Shown: one piece after another, positions 44,875 through 45,533 of the stretch
Position numbering within the stretch: position 1 is the stretch's first letter
Layout: each line of letters opens with the position of its first letter
Assembly (NCBI GenBank): GCA_003537575.1
Contig: DPRS01000072.1
Coordinates: 38,968-84,500 of the forward strand
Origin: Oxalobacteraceae bacterium
Lineage (GTDB): Bacteria > Pseudomonadota > Gammaproteobacteria > Burkholderiales > Burkholderiaceae_D
DNA: 45,533 nucleotides
Direction of reading: 5' to 3'
The notes under the pieces: model-generated
What the model was told of the DNA's origin: nothing
The model's input: only the letters and a program-made list of their open reading frames with translations
The model's database searches: none
Made by a program: the position numbers and the translations under genes

Positions 44875-45533
44875 ATGAACCTGGCAAAAGTAAGCATCCG
44901 CGCTCGTCTGCGATTCGGATTCGGCATCCTTTTGGTTTTCCTGGCCGGCATGACCGCACTGGCCTTGTCGTCCGCTTCTCCCGAGGCCAGCCGAGCGGCG
45001 ATTGCCGGCGCCGGCATCGCCATGCTGGTGGCCGGTATGCTGTGCGCGTGGTGGGTCAATCGCGGCATCATCGCGCCGCTGCAGGAAGCCATTGCCGTCG
45101 GCAAGCGCATGGCGGCAGGCGACATCAGCGAACCCTTCATCGCGCGCGGCCATGGGGAATTGCTGGAGCTGCAACGCTCGCTGCAGGAAATGAGCGAGCG
45201 CATGTTCGAGATCGTTTCCAAGGTACGCTCCGGCACCACAGCGGTGGCCACATCGGCCGGCTTCGTCAATGGCGACAATACCGCGCTGTCCGGCCGCACC
45301 GAAGCCCAGGCCAGCTCGCTGGAAGAAACCGCTTCGTCGATGGAGCAGCTGACTTCGACCGTCAAGCAGAATGCCGACAATGCCCGTCAGGCCAACCAGT
45401 TGGTGGCGTCCGCCGCGACGTCAGCGGTCAAGGGCGGACAGGTGGTCGATAACGTGGTTGCCACCATGGGCTCGATCAAGGAAAGCTCGCGCAAGATCGT
45501 CGACATCATTTCGGTCATCGACGGCATCGCCTT
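44875..45533 (+). CDS. Methyl-accepting chemotaxis protein (5' part), almost no periplasmic domain
   Basis: 219 residues are present; the gene continues beyond the edge. The start has AAGGGAGAGAAGAAG upstream. TM1 (about 13-31) is followed by only about nine residues (32-40) and then TM2 (41-61), so the usual periplasmic sensor (about 150 residues) is absent. HAMP (from about 62, RGIIAPLQEAIAVGKRM) and the signalling helix follow, with the methylation-type segment ALSGRTEAQASSLEETASSM (about 139-158) and VATMGSIKESSRKIVDIISV. It should couple to CheA/CheW but cannot sense periplasmic ligands directly; it may sense membrane or cytosolic cues, or hetero-oligomerise. Confidence 0.88.
   Translation, partial: MNLAKVSIRARLRFGFGILLVFLAGMTALALSSASPEASRAAIAGAGIAMLVAGMLCAWWVNRGIIAPLQEAIAVGKRMAAGDISEPFIARGHGELLELQRSLQEMSERMFEIVSKVRSGTTAVATSAGFVNGDNTALSGRTEAQASSLEETASSMEQLTSTVKQNADNARQANQLVASAATSAVKGGQVVDNVVATMGSIKESSRKIVDIISVIDGIA

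Overview
The window is high-GC bacterial chromosome from a Gram-negative. It carries an OmpW porin, lipobox and Sec signals, a DctA carrier, an AsmA-like periplasmic protein, EttA and FixJ-type regulators. Protein style and gene content suggest a betaproteobacterium of the Burkholderiales, probably Oxalobacteraceae (Herbaspirillum/Collimonas/Herminiimonas type). The family is an inference; I see no rRNA, tRNA or other taxonomic marker. There is no IS element, prophage, CRISPR array or tRNA. The window reads as ordinary chromosome unusually rich in signal transduction.

Left part (1-9700). A tightly overlapping minus-strand operon encodes RDD, SpoIIM-like, DUF4129, DUF4350 and MoxR ATPase proteins; it runs off the left edge, where a DUF58 gene would be expected. 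An AT-rich spacer with a 16-bp palindrome separates it from a diguanylate cyclase, followed by a LuxR-type regulator and a convergent lipoprotein alpha/beta-hydrolase.

C4-dicarboxylate block (9117-14737). A DctS-DctR two-component system is divergent from a TRAP-type binding protein DctP. DctP has no DctQ/DctM membrane partner and is followed by the symporter DctA. Next come a RarD-type exporter, OmpW and EttA. The divergent ompW/ettA spacer carries a perfect FNR/Anr box. Four small conserved or hypothetical genes follow (18302-19591).

Middle (19896-31317). A large hybrid histidine kinase (CHASE3-like, two PAS, HisKA, HATPase, degenerate receiver, true receiver, HPT) overlaps a REC-EAL phosphodiesterase gene. 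The remains of a third receiver gene lie just downstream. Then come a zinc alcohol dehydrogenase coupled to a SRPBCC membrane protein, two cupins, a voltage-gated K+ channel with a zinc ribbon, an AsmA-like protein, a PfpI/DJ-1 protein and a DUF805 protein.

Right part (31331-45533). A triple-PAS GGDEF-EAL protein, a small hypothetical protein and a nitronate monooxygenase are followed by a minus-strand operon: CBS protein, histidine kinase, and a REC-REC regulator whose second receiver has Glu instead of the phospho-acceptor Asp. Upstream lies a large membrane-free protein with two Cache-like halves fused to CheW. The window ends with a PH-like membrane protein, an acyl-CoA synthetase and the start of a chemoreceptor that has almost no periplasmic domain.

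Taken together, the window combines three c-di-GMP enzymes, four histidine-kinase/response-regulator modules (counting the decayed receiver with the hybrid kinase) and two chemotaxis-linked sensors. The most unusual candidates are the soluble tandem-Cache-CheW protein, the CBS/kinase/pseudo-receiver operon, the orphan DctP between DctSR and DctA, and the phosphorelay-PDE operon with a decayed third receiver.
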